Origin: Seminavis robusta
Lineage: Eukaryota; Bacillariophyta; Bacillariophyceae; Naviculales; Naviculaceae
Assembly (NCBI GenBank): GCA_903772945.1
Contig: CAICTM010000016.1
Span: forward strand, 1-64,000
Reading direction: 5' to 3'
DNA: 64,000 bases
The position numbers were made by a program, and so were the translations under genes. The notes under the pieces are model-generated. The model made no database searches and was not told the origin of the DNA. It saw only the letters and a list, made by a program, of their open reading frames with translations. Shown here piece by piece: positions 10,002-18,897 of this stretch. Numbering within the stretch: position 1 is the stretch's first letter; each line of letters opens with the position of its first letter.

Positions 10002-11339
10002 CTACAGATCCTCCTCTCGTGACAACGCCAGGTCTCGTTCCAACACTTGCAGCAATTCCGGCACCCCCTTCTTCCCATACGTCATTCGAAGTCGATCATT
10101 CTCAGGCAAGCATTCGGGAAAGAGACCACTTGGGACCATCATGAGCCCAGTCCGTTGTCGCACTGCCTCACTGTACTCACTGGCTGTGGTGGTACCATGG
10201 CGATCCGAGAACTTGACCCAGGCAAAGGTTCCTCCCATTGGTTCGCACCATTCAAACGAGTAGCGGTCTTGAGCCGTTGCAGTTGTTGCCTGTACAAACT
10301 CTCGCAGCCTCGGCAGACCCTCTTGCAGAATACTGTGGGATCGTTGCCACAGTTGCTCTTGTGCTCGAAGGGCTATATATGCCAATGCCTCGGAGGGGGC
10401 AGGTGGACAAATGGTGGTATAATCTTTGAGTTCCGACACACGTTTGTGAAAGTCTCTGTCTTGGTTGACCAACCATCCAATGCGGAGACCGGGCAATCCG
10501 AACGACTTGGAAACCCCTCCTAACGAGATGCCACGAGGCATGACCGTGGCAATGGGAGGTAGTCGATGGTCCGCACCGGCATGTTCCAGCCCTCGATACA
10601 TTTCATCCAACAAGAACCACGCGTTACCCATACCACCCACCAGGTCGGCCATGGCCCGGAACTCTTCAAGGGATGGCAGCGCACCCGTGGGATTATGAGG
10701 AAAGTTGGCAATGACGAGTTTGGTCTTGTTGGGTTGGATCAGTTGTTCCAGAGTGGAGGGATCAAAGTGCATGCAAGTAGTAGTAGTTTTTGTCTGCTGA
10801 CGATCCTCTACCTCTATTTCTCGCTCTTCGGGCCACCACAGTGACACCTCGCATCCAATCGATGCAGCGACTTCGTGTAAACTCTGATATGCCGGCGCCA
10901 CAGCAACAATATGATCCCCCGGTTGACAGAGGGCTTGAATTGCCAGAAAGATTCCTTCTTGCGGCGCACATACATTGACGCTATAGGACGGGTCCAGTTG
11001 TGTGAGCTGGTTGTTGAATTGTGACTTGATAATTTCTTCTCGTAGATAGTCACTGCCATTCGAAGGCTCCACATATCCCAATGACAAAGAGTCCCACCGT
11101 TCCAATCCTTTGTCATCGGCATATGTCATCAGTTCTTTCAACGAGAGAGCTTCACATTCACTGGACGACAAGGACATGGTACTATCATTCCATCCATCAA
11201 ACCGTTCCAAGAGAAACGGCTGCAGTGGGCGTCTTGTGATTGTCGTCGCCGCCAAGTTCCTCTTGTTGACAAAATTCCACCGTGACTTCTTGGCCCGCTG
11301 ACACAGGTTTGTTGTTGCTGTGCTTCTGCTGATGATCAT
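10002..11339 (-). CDS. Class I/II PLP-dependent aminotransferase
   Basis: The protein has 445 residues from the ATG at 11339; the frame further upstream opens only with GTG. A basic, Ser/Thr-rich N-terminus of about 45 residues looks like an organelle-targeting peptide. Fold-type-I aminotransferase landmarks follow: NVCAPQEGIFLAIQAL, VAPAYQSLHEVA, NFPHNPTGALPS (cofactor-binding Asn and the NPTG turn), LLDEMYRGLE (Asp to the pyridine nitrogen), GGVSKSFGLPGLRIGW (Schiff-base Lys near residue 275), and a C-terminal RLRMTYG with the substrate-carboxylate Arg. The substrate cannot be told; the gene resembles the branch annotated as capreomycidine synthase-like or aspartate aminotransferase-like proteins. 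No intron is evident. Confidence 0.88.
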   Translation of the reverse strand: MIISRSTATTNLCQRAKKSRWNFVNKRNLAATTITRRPLQPFLLERFDGWNDSTMSLSSSECEALSLKELMTYADDKGLERWDSLSLGYVEPSNGSDYLREEIIKSQFNNQLTQLDPSYSVNVCAPQEGIFLAIQALCQPGDHIVAVAPAYQSLHEVAASIGCEVSLWWPEEREIEVEDRQQTKTTTTCMHFDPSTLEQLIQPNKTKLVIANFPHNPTGALPSLEEFRAMADLVGGMGNAWFLLDEMYRGLEHAGADHRLPPIATVMPRGISLGGVSKSFGLPGLRIGWLVNQDRDFHKRVSELKDYTTICPPAPSEALAYIALRAQEQLWQRSHSILQEGLPRLREFVQATTATAQDRYSFEWCEPMGGTFAWVKFSDRHGTTTASEYSEAVRQRTGLMMVPSGLFPECLPENDRLRMTYGKKGVPELLQVLERDLALSREEDL

Positions 11340-11465
11340 GGTTGCGTTAGTTGCTTGCCCCGAAGACAAGAGAGTGAGAAAATGGAAGAGATGAAGGGGA
11401 TGGGTTGAAGCGTCGTGATGTTGATGTTGTGAGCGATGCAGGTTCGTTTTAGTCACGAACCAAAA

Positions 11466-11535
11466 TGCCGCGGGAACGATCTTTTTGGTTCACAGTTACG
11501 TTGGAGACAGCTGAAAGTCCTACAGGCTGCACAGG
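11466..11535. repeat. Copy 1 of a dispersed upstream repeat
   Basis: This lies about 130 bp upstream of the aminotransferase start. Its first 28 bases (11466-11493, containing CCGCGGGAACGATC) match 18830-18857 with one difference, and weaker similarity continues through AGCTGAAA and AGGCTGC. It could be a shared promoter block or an old insertion. Confidence 0.7.
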
Positions 11536-11818
11536 GTCTTCGATGCAAGGAAAAAGGTTCCAGGCGCCCACAATCCCCGAACAAGGGTCAACAATAATCC
11601 TCTTGGTACCTGGTAGTAGCTCTTAGCAATGGGTAGCTGATAAACTAACAGTCAGAAATCGAGGTGGCTGTTGCTCTTGCTATGCATTTATAGGGCTAAC
11701 CTACGATATGTTCCCACCTACTAATCCAGGAACAATCCTCTCTGACATATTTAGTGTGGGCAACAGAATAACCAGTCAACCGTACTGGAGACGCAACAGC
11801 AACCCAGCCACAACCCTA

Positions 11819-12667
11819 TTAGCGCAAGTGGTCGCCAAAAGTCGCGACACGTCGATCACACAGAAACAATTTGATCTTCCCCAAAGATTTGCTGTGATCT
11901 GCAACTGGTTTTTTGTTTCCTTTTCCACGGTGAAAACCATCAGTCTCTGTAACGGTTTCCCCAAAGCGTGTCGATACCAGGCCCTCCCGTGCCCGTCCAG
12001 GAGATGATGATTGCTGGACTGCTCTTTGTTTCCGGGTACGAACTCCTGGCTGGATGGTACTCATTTTAAGCCGGAAGAATTCCAACTCAATTGTGCCAGA
12101 TTTGCTGTCAATCTTGCCTCTGCGCTTGGACCATTCATCCCCAGAAGAGACCGTTCGGAACAAAGCGGTTTTCTTTCTAATCTCGTAATCGTTTTTGTCT
12201 TCACCACGGGCATGCCTTTCAACGGTCGTTCGAGTCAGGGTGAAACCATGAATCTCCCTTTGTTTGCCTATCAGAATTGGAGAAGGACTCACCTTTCTGC
12301 CGTCCACTTTGACAATCACCGCGATGCGCTCGCGCTCTTCCTTTCCCTTGTGGCTCTTTTGGCGTCGTTCGTTGTCAATGACAATGGAGTAATTGCTGTC
12401 GTGTTCTGAGTGAATGCTTCTGCCGAAGTTTGTCTGAGTTTGCTGGATAGTAGCACCATTGTTGCCGATTACATCGACAGAAATACCTTCGGGATAGTCG
12501 TCGCAAATGCTTTGAGGATCCTCCTCATGGCTCGAGTAGGCGGTTGAACAAATGCTTGGACATGAATTACTTTTTAGGATACATGACGAGCACCTTCGGA
12601 TAGCTCTCGGCTTTCGTCTCTGTGTCGAGGTCACGCGATCTCCACCGCACAAGGAGCAAACACTCAT
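11819..12667 (-). CDS. Hypothetical protein with N-terminal CxxC pairs
   Basis: The protein has 282 residues from the ATG at 12667. It begins MSVCSLCGG and has a second Cys pair (CSSC near residues 26-29), a pattern that could form a small zinc ribbon. A middle part (about residues 90-200) alternates hydrophobic and basic residues (IAVIVKVDGRKVSPS, GTIELEFFRLK) and looks like a beta-rich domain. The C-terminal 80 residues are Arg/Lys/Ser-rich. A faint resemblance to DUF7918-type domains rests on memory only. It is transcribed in the same direction as its neighbours on both sides. Function unknown. Confidence 0.5.
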   Translation of the reverse strand: MSVCSLCGGDRVTSTQRRKPRAIRRCSSCILKSNSCPSICSTAYSSHEEDPQSICDDYPEGISVDVIGNNGATIQQTQTNFGRSIHSEHDSNYSIVIDNERRQKSHKGKEERERIAVIVKVDGRKVSPSPILIGKQREIHGFTLTRTTVERHARGEDKNDYEIRKKTALFRTVSSGDEWSKRRGKIDSKSGTIELEFFRLKMSTIQPGVRTRKQRAVQQSSSPGRAREGLVSTRFGETVTETDGFHRGKGNKKPVADHSKSLGKIKLFLCDRRVATFGDHLR

Positions 12668-13130
12668 GTTCGGGCTTTGTGATGTTGTTTCTTCTCGACA
12701 ACAACCACAAAAATTATGGACAATGGATGCGATGCCTCCAACTGAGCCTGACTTGACTTGCTATAATCATGTTCACTCCTTCACTTTTATCAGCGAAACT
12801 TTCGTTCCACGTTCCGAGAATATTCTAAATCGGTCAGTAGGTCTCTATTGCTATGGGACTCGTCCCGTATGACAGTTGGACTACACTCCTGTGCTGCTGG
12901 CCATATATATGCCCCTGAGGAAGATGTCAACAATCTCCTGCTCGCTCGGACTGCTGTTAGTGGTGTATGCCTGTTTGGCTCATCTCGTTGAAGGCATGTT
13001 TGGCCCATGCATCACTTTCGTAATTTGAGTCGAGTCATACGATTCATTGGAGGCGGTGGGATGGGCAAGTACAAAAGTCCTATACACTGGAGAGACGAGT
13101 GCAGGCACAAAGCCTACTAGTAGCCTCTAC

Positions 13131-14015
13131 CTACACCTTCTTGTATTGGCAAGAGACTTGTTTTCCAAACAGCATGGCTGTTTCCACGGTCTCATCGTCG
13201 GTACCACCCCATGGCTCGTCATCCACGAAAAGTAGTACCGGTACCAGAATTGTATTTGTGTTGGCATCATTGCCAACCAACTTCTTTTGGCGCATCCCTG
13301 CAAGGACCGCCGTTTTTACGTCGGCCATCGTCGTGGTTCGCTCGACTTCGCACCGCACCATATCATAAGAACTTGTACCAGTACCTACTTGTAGTCGGAC
13401 CCTCACGTCGAGCTTCCATGCCCTCGGTATTCGTGCCAGGGTTGGTTGTACTTCATCGTCTTGGCTATTGTTGTCACTGTTGTTACCACCGGCGGCACGG
13501 TTGTCACCTTCACCATCTTTCGAAGAAGAAGTTAGCGCCATGATAACCTCCATACCCCTCGGGATCGGCTGACCTGGTAGGACGGCCCTCCAATCGTAAC
13601 TGGCCTTGTAGGCTCCAGGTCGGGCGGACATGTATACCTTTGGCCGGTACTTCTTTTGGCGAGGTGCCGCGGCAGCTGATTGCGCTGTCAATGCCAGTGG
13701 CTCAGCAGCAGCAGCATCCATATCGGCATCCTCGGCTGCTGCTCCCTGAGGAAGATCAAGCGGAACTAGGTTGACAGGTTTCACGCTCATGGCAATGGCA
13801 CCGCCTTTATTTCCCTCGCCATCATCATCTGACAAAGAAGATGATGAGAGCTGGATTTTATATCTGCCAGCAGCTTCTATGATCGGGTCTCGGATCACGA
13901 CGCCCTTTTTGCCGTTTAGGTGGGATGCGGCCTTTAGGCCCTGGAGCACCACACGCTTGCCTTCGATAAGCCAGGTGCTATTCGAATTCGTGCCGTCGCT
14001 AATACTGCTAGTCAT
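13131..14015 (-). CDS. Hypothetical protein with KOW-like N-terminus and possible ubiquitin-like C-terminus
   Basis: The protein has 294 residues from the ATG at 14015. Residues about 15-55 (IEGKRVVLQGLKAASHLNGKKGVVI, then GRYKIQL) form the small SH3/KOW-like motif that diatom proteins often carry before other modules. An Ala-rich linker and a YMSARPGAYKASYDWRAVLPGQ segment follow. The last 95 residues (LDVRVRLQVG, TTTMADVKTAV, VLLFVDDEPW) have the strand-helix-strand rhythm of a ubiquitin-like fold, but this is only a guess from pattern. No catalytic motif is visible. Confidence 0.5.
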   Translation of the reverse strand: MTSSISDGTNSNSTWLIEGKRVVLQGLKAASHLNGKKGVVIRDPIIEAAGRYKIQLSSSSLSDDDGEGNKGGAIAMSVKPVNLVPLDLPQGAAAEDADMDAAAAEPLALTAQSAAAAPRQKKYRPKVYMSARPGAYKASYDWRAVLPGQPIPRGMEVIMALTSSSKDGEGDNRAAGGNNSDNNSQDDEVQPTLARIPRAWKLDVRVRLQVGTGTSSYDMVRCEVERTTTMADVKTAVLAGMRQKKLVGNDANTNTILVPVLLFVDDEPWGGTDDETVETAMLFGKQVSCQYKKV

Positions 14016-14188
14016 GCGGTTCTTCTTGTTTGCTTTGTCCAAAGCTTTGCAGTTCTCTTCGCAACTAATAACAACCGCGTGCTGCCTGTGTAAATTACTG
14101 CAGTGTACGTACCAGGAGGGGCTCCGTTACGTCACTATTGGCGAGGCTCGCTGGTTGGGTCAACTGTCATTTGGCTTCCACGTGGAAT

Positions 14189-14280
14189 GACTCGCACGAC
14201 TCGCACACTTGACTCGCACCGACTCGCGCCAGTGTGCGTCCCACTCGCACTGACTCGCATTGACTCGCAACACTCGCAAC
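14189..14280. repeat. GACTCGCA array, left end
   Basis: About eight units of GACTCGCA or close variants are separated by 0-10 bases, mostly in one orientation, with one inverted TGTGCG stretch. It is the partner of the array at 18338-18440 and a candidate transposase-binding region. Confidence 0.8.
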
Positions 14281-14405
14281 TAACAACAAAGCTAGCTAGT
14301 TGACGATGGTGATTTGGCCGCTACCTACACTACTATTCTATTAACTACTGTTGTTGTAGGGGTCAATGGTTCCTTCGCGACTAATCTCGGGGCGGTCCTT
14401 GATCA

Positions 14406-14993
14406 TCATGTCATCCTGCTTTTCTTTTTCTCTCTTTTCGACGCTGCTTGCATTGGGTTTGTTCCGTACGGTTTCGCGGCTTCCCTCTTTTGATCGATCC
14501 TTTTGGTGAACCTACGCAACGCGAAGCCAGAGTCCTTGTACTCTTTCCGATAATTGAAAAGCTCTTTTGGTTTCAATTCCAAGTGAAGTCCATCTTTCAT
14601 GTCCTGCTCAAGAAGTGCATCAACTTTTGAATCACGCCACAGTGGTTTGCCGGTTGGCCCATGCGATTGCTTTGGGAATTTCTGCCGAAACTCTTTGAGA
14701 CACTCCTTGTCTTTATTCGATGCCCAAATCAACCTCTTCACAGAAGCTTGGATCCGCTCAAATCTGGCCTTGTACCGATCTTCATCGAATGGAAAATCTT
14801 TGAATTCATCACGTTGAGCATACATTTGATCAAACAACCGCTGCACATCTTTGATTTTCTCATTATATGGTACGTGTCCATCGATCATGTCTTGTGCAAT
14901 AAGACGCTTGGCAGCGCTATAACCCCAATCGGCTCCATTGAGGCTGCAGGGCGGCCTATTTTCCTTGGTGGGTTTCTTCCGCTTCGGTGACAT
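14406..14993 (-). CDS. Transposon passenger protein with a duplicated helical domain
   Basis: The protein has 195 residues from the ATG at 14993, with a basic start (MSPKRKKPTKENRPP). Two related segments follow. The first, about residues 23-90, has WGYSAAKRLIAQDMIDG then QRDEFKDFPFDEDRYKARFERI; the second, about 118-175, has WRDSKVDALLEQDMKDG then YRKEYKDSGFALRRFTKRI. The shared pattern W-x2-S-x5-L-x2-D-M-x-D-G, then R-x-E-(Y/F)-K and an F-R helix, suggests an internal repeat of a small helical, possibly Myb-like DNA-binding, fold. The basic C-terminus (KREKKKSRMT) would suit a nuclear protein. Its place inside the element suggests an accessory factor; this is inference. Confidence 0.6.
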   Translation of the reverse strand: MSPKRKKPTKENRPPCSLNGADWGYSAAKRLIAQDMIDGHVPYNEKIKDVQRLFDQMYAQRDEFKDFPFDEDRYKARFERIQASVKRLIWASNKDKECLKEFRQKFPKQSHGPTGKPLWRDSKVDALLEQDMKDGLHLELKPKELFNYRKEYKDSGFALRRFTKRIDQKREAAKPYGTNPMQAASKREKKKSRMT

Positions 14994-15268
14994 GGCGCGG
15001 GTACAAAATCAATGCACACAATACGACAATCAACCAACCATCAACCCAGGCAGTTAATCTTTCGTTGCTGCTGTTGATCTTTCGTTGCTATTGATGCCGG
15101 CTTTCTTCCTATTCTTCTCTGGATCGTTGCTGCTTTTTGATACTCACTTAGCCATTTGGCATGCTTTCGATTTTCATGCAAACCAAACTGAAATTTGCGT
15201 TTTGAATTTGAAGCAGAGCTAAAAGCCTTGGTCAATCCATTCCTCATTTCCCTCGAAGCTCACAAATA

Positions 15269-15970
15269 ATGAGTGACAGTCGCGATCTTCGAGACGAAAC
15301 CTTTGAGCTCAACCTTGACGACGAAGAGTTTGGTGACGCAGCAAGCCCATATTCGAAAAAACGCTCGGTAAGTTTATCGAGTTCTTTGTCACCATGGTCA
15401 CACGGAAAGTGTCAGGATGCAGTTGTTTCAGAGATTGTGATCATAGTCTCCCAGCAAAGTCATTGGATCTGGAAACCAAGCTCTTTCTCATGGGCCACGT
15501 CTACGAAGCTGGTGGTCCTCAGGTGTCAAGTCGAGAGTCGCTATGGTTGTACCAACTCTGCGAGAAGTATGCTGATCAGCTTGGCTGTGACGACTCTGTT
15601 AGACGACAGCGTGTTGGGTTCATGATGGATAGATGGAAACGAAACAAGAAGAAGACGTTCTTGGAAACCTGACAATTGTTGCTATCGTCTGCTTCGAAAG
15701 CAAACATTGAAATGCCTCATCTCACGCCTACTCCATCTTCTCCCTCGCAATTCATGTCTTACAACCCATCATCGACCATTTCCTTTCCTGTTGACTCCGA
15801 AAAGACTTCTTGCTCCACTGATTTGCTGTGTTCGACTGGTACTTGTCCGCCTCCAGAGAAGGAGAAGAAGACTGTAGCAAAGAAGAAATCTGTTGCGTCT
15901 GCTGCAAAGAAGAAGGAATCTGTTCCAATCAAATCACCCCCCCACTATCAAGAGACAAGCAAACAAGAAG
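15269..15970 (+). pseudogene. Broken upstream part of a passenger gene
   Basis: An ATG at 15269 opens an acidic start (MSDSRDLRDETFELNLDDEEF). A plausible intron donor GTAAGT lies at 15368 and an acceptor TTTCAG at 15431, but joining them does not keep the frame. The downstream frame (LDLETKLFLMGHVYEAGG, then LWLYQLCEKYADQLG) is interrupted by TGA at 15670-15672. It continues as a Ser/Pro then Lys-rich linker and leaves frame at a run of seven C near 15940, beyond which the frame of the next gene is open. The simplest reading is one gene that decayed, or was mis-sequenced at homopolymers. The helical segment is unrecognised. Confidence 0.4.
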
Positions 15971-16645
15971 ATGTCCGGCGTCATTGGAAGTCCCTTGCGT
16001 TTGAACCGTGCTGCTGATAGGCGCGATCATGTGGAGTCATACCCTGTCGATTTCGAAAATGAAGATCAGCACGGTGAATATCTCGTCACTCTTTGCACTG
16101 ATGAACGGATTGGGAAGAAGCAAGCGCACTGTGTTGTTGTCGCCCGTCCTAATACCAAGCCATCGGATCTCCGTCATCTCAAGGCAAAGATTGTTGGTAA
16201 AACAATTGAAATCCAAGGACCGGCAAAGAGCAAGTCGTATCTTGATCACTCGACGAAATGGCTTAATGTTCTCAAGAAGAACAAAAATCATTTCCATGCC
16301 GAGAAGCTTGGATCAACTCTCTCTGCGATGGTAACCAAACATCGCCGTTCTAACCGGACCAAAACAACAATCATCGATCTTGCCACGGCTGATTTCGAGA
16401 TCAGCAATGAGCAGTTCTCTCCTGGTGTTGGCAATGAGGATGGTGCCCTCAAAATGATTCCGATCCCTTATGAGTTTGAGATTGTTGTCGATGCAAAGGC
16501 GAGCAAGAAAAGTACCGTGACCGAGCTTTTCGTTGTCTGGCGTGCCTACGTTGTCGACTCCCTTGTCGATGTGGAAGAAGAAGTCACCACAGAGGACGAC
16601 TACGAAATTATGCTGAAAATGCTGAACGGTGCGGCCATTAGTTAG
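15971..16645 (+). CDS. Hypothetical passenger protein of the transposon
   Basis: The protein has 224 residues from the ATG at 15971 (MSGVIGSPLRLNR), though the same frame is open farther upstream and the gene may once have begun at 15269. It has mixed alpha/beta composition with hydrophobic strands (YLVTLCTDERIG, HCVVVARPN, FEIVVDA, ELFVVWRAYVVDSLVDVEEE). A basic middle (MVTKHRRSNRTKTTIIDL) separates two halves. No family recognised. It lies between the duplicated-domain gene and the transposase, and points toward the transposase. Confidence 0.45.
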   Translation: MSGVIGSPLRLNRAADRRDHVESYPVDFENEDQHGEYLVTLCTDERIGKKQAHCVVVARPNTKPSDLRHLKAKIVGKTIEIQGPAKSKSYLDHSTKWLNVLKKNKNHFHAEKLGSTLSAMVTKHRRSNRTKTTIIDLATADFEISNEQFSPGVGNEDGALKMIPIPYEFEIVVDAKASKKSTVTELFVVWRAYVVDSLVDVEEEVTTEDDYEIMLKMLNGAAIS

Positions 16646-16774
16646 AAGTCTCAATCTATTGCTCTTGTGGATGGCCAAATAAGAATCATACTAAGCAATT
16701 GTTTGTGTCCATCTCTTTTCTACAACGCTTTAGATAGTAACCTAGCAATTGAAAATGGTGATGGCACATCGGAT

Positions 16775-17248
16775 ATGGAGTTAGTCGAAGACGAAAACAA
16801 AGAAGCCGAGGACGAGGAAAAGAAACGACTCGAGTTGGAAGCAGCACTCCTTCAGCAAATGGAAGATGCCCAACAGAATGAGAATAACAATGTTGATGAT
16901 GAGGACAAGGAAATCCTGGTTGATCCAGAATACTACGAGAGTGAAGAGTACTATCGTGAGCTTGCGGAGCAACAGAAGAATGCTGCTCGTGAACGTCTAG
17001 CTCATAACATTCTTCTTGACTATTTCCAAGACATCCAAGCCCATGGTGAAGACACCTCTTTCATCGAGCATCAACTCAAAAACCTCGACAGCTATGTGCA
17101 GGAACAAAAGGAAGAACTGGACAAGATCTTAAACCAGCAGGAAGACAAGAATAGTAAAAAGAAACGTAGTATCAATGATACAGACGACAACGAAGACGAA
17201 GAAGAGCTTGATGATGCTGAGGTTGCTGAGCCAGCCTCAAAGAAATAG
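16775..17248 (+). CDS. Acidic coiled-coil passenger protein
   Basis: Starting at the ATG at 16775 (MELVEDENKEAEDEEKKRLE) the protein has 157 residues; the frame is open without ATG back to about 16667. It is rich in Glu, Asp, Gln and Asn, with heptad-like segments (LEAALLQQMEDAQQ, then IEHQLKNLDSYVQEQKEEL) that predict a coiled coil, and ends in a Lys-rich then acidic tail resembling a nuclear signal. It begins 130 bp after the preceding passenger gene on the same strand and may be a downstream exon of it. Function unknown. Confidence 0.4.
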   Translation: MELVEDENKEAEDEEKKRLELEAALLQQMEDAQQNENNNVDDEDKEILVDPEYYESEEYYRELAEQQKNAARERLAHNILLDYFQDIQAHGEDTSFIEHQLKNLDSYVQEQKEELDKILNQQEDKNSKKKRSINDTDDNEDEEELDDAEVAEPASKK

Positions 17249-17362
17249 GACATGGAGCATTGAATTAGACGTAAAAAATAAGATAGTAGGAAGAGATGAA
17301 TTGGCACAATTTGTACTATTTCAACACTATCTATTGCTTCGTTTGCTTGCTTGCTTGACTTC

Positions 17363-18283
17363 TCAAAGCGTATCAAGAGGCTCACCTGCGTCCGATTTGT
17401 CTTCAATTGCATACTGCAACATCACCACGGCTGCTTTGAAACATTTGGGGTGTTTCTTTACTCCATGAACAAACTTATGAGCCAAACACTTGTAGGTTGT
17501 TAGTCGAGAGTTGAATTGCTCTTGGCGGGCTCTTGCAATTGCATTAAATTCAGAAACAGCATCATCGTCCATATTGCTCTTCACAGCAAACACTCGCTTC
17601 TCTCTTGCTGTTTTGCCAATGTAGCCAGAATCTGCAATGACACGGCAGCCATCTGGCACCATGTCAACAAACTCGGCACGCATAGCTGTGATATCGTGAG
17701 TACTCCCAGGATCAGCTCTAGAGTAGAGCACTCGGTTTGTCCAGGTAGCAAGAACAACTTGGTAGTTGAGACCCGCAATGTTGTATTTGTAGCAATAGTT
17801 TTTTGGATTGCGTCTCACTTCTGCATCTCTTGGCTCATTGGTTGGCATCTGAGTTCCATCCACACTTGCCCCAAACATCACTGGCCACACAGTGGGAAAC
17901 TTGATTTTCCATTCATAAAGCTGCTCCAGTGCATCAACAAACCACCATGTAAATTGTTGCATCTTGTCTTCATGCATGTACTTGTGAAACCTTGCTTCTC
18001 TGACGTCGTTGGTCTAGTAGCAACGAAGAAAGTTGCAGGCTATTAAGAATCCGTTAAACCAATCCTCCTTTTCAGCATCGTCCCGGTGAAGAAAACCACC
18101 AACCTGCAGATCTCTCCACACACAGGCAAGGTGGCGAGGGTGTCGACCATAATGAGACTTGAAATAGCGAATATTGGTCGAGGTGTACCGTCTTGCCTGT
18201 ACTTTCGTGTCAATGTTGCACATCTCTAGTCCCTTTCTGAGAAAGACAAGAGGGTGGATAAGGAAAGGAGCAGCATCGGCCAT
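17363..18283 (-). pseudogene. Harbinger/IS5-like DDE transposase with one in-frame stop
   Basis: A frame of 306 codons from the ATG at 18283 encodes a DDE_Tnp_4-type transposase, broken only by a TAG at 18014-18016; both sides continue in the same frame. Catalytic acidic residues are visible in GASVDGTQMP, IADSGYIGK and RARQEQFNSR, in the DDE spacing of the family. The N-terminal part ends in DWFNGFLIACNFLRCY just before the stop. As drawn it should give only a short N-terminal peptide, unless a small intron or read-through removes the stop; I see no good splice pair. The stop may be recent, since the rest of the frame is clean. Confidence 0.75.
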
Positions 18284-18337
18284 TGTTGTGGACTTGAAAG
18301 CAACAACGACAATGAAGGTATTGAGTGTGAAAGAAGT

Positions 18338-18440
18338 GACTCGCACAGACTCGCACGGACTCGCAACAACCTTTGCTGACTCGTACTGACTCGCATGCAT
18401 GCGAGTCAGAAGCAACGGGTCTTTGCGAGTCATGCGAGTC
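18338..18440. repeat. GACTCGCA array, right end
   Basis: This array starts with forward GACTCGCA units and switches to the inverse TGCGAGTC after about 18395, with TGCATGCGAGTC at the switch. The outermost units complement the left array, as expected for a transposon end. Confidence 0.8.
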
Positions 18441-18501
18441 TCGCCGAAAAGAAGATTTCACCAGAAATTCCCAAAAAGATGACGTAACCGGAGCCCCTCC
18501 A

Positions 18502-18805
18502 GGAAGGCACCAGGTTCTCTCAATAGTCAATAGTCGTTCCAAAGTCGCGAAAGTCGTTCTAAAGTCGCGCACCGCGACTTTATCGCGACTTTTCACCGCG
18601 ACTAGAACGACTTTCGCGACTTTAGAACGACTTTAGGACGACTTTGCTTGTAAATAACTAGTATTTTACCGCGACTTTACCGCGACTATATCGCGACTAT
18701 TTGGTTCCAACTGAAAGTCGCGCACGACTATACCGCGACTTTTACCGCGACTTTAGCGCGACTATCGCGACTTTTTGGGGAAGCGGGTAAAACCTGGTGC
18801 CTTCC
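18502..18805. mobile_element. 304-bp MITE made of CGCGACTTT repeats
   Basis: A perfect 15-bp terminal inverted repeat, GGAAGGCACCAGGTT (18502-18516), is matched by 18791-18805. Between the ends are more than a dozen copies of CGCGACTTT or its inverse AAAGTCGCG, so the element can fold extensively. There is no coding capacity. It lies just outside the right end of the large transposon. No certain target-site duplication was seen. Confidence 0.75.
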
Positions 18806-18829
18806 AGTATCATGGTCGCAAACACAAAG

Positions 18830-18897
18830 TGCCGCGGGAATGATCTTTTTGGTTCACGGTTCTCTTGGCATGCAGCTGAAAAGATCCAATGAGGCTG
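18830..18897. repeat. Copy 2 of the dispersed upstream repeat
   Basis: This matches the block upstream of the aminotransferase (11466-11535). No intact gene follows on either strand, so if the block is a promoter, the gene it served here is lost. Nothing else is supported in 18898-19565 except a short run of ATACTATC repeats near 19440. Confidence 0.7.

Larger units (their letters stand above)
14140..18446. mobile_element. Large Harbinger-like DNA transposon with passenger genes
   Basis: A block of about 4.3 kb bounded by two arrays of the motif GACTCGCA (14189-14280 and 18338-18440). The outermost array units are inverted: GACTCGCACGACTCGCA at 14189-14205 matches the reverse complement of 18424-18440 in 16 of 17 positions. 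Slightly further out, GGCGAGGCTCGC (14140-14151) also has a near-complement at the right end. Inside lie a DDE_Tnp_4-type transposase at the right, read leftward, and at least three other genes. I could not find a clear target-site duplication, so the exact ends are uncertain. The transposase is broken, so this copy is unlikely to move by itself. Confidence 0.6.
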
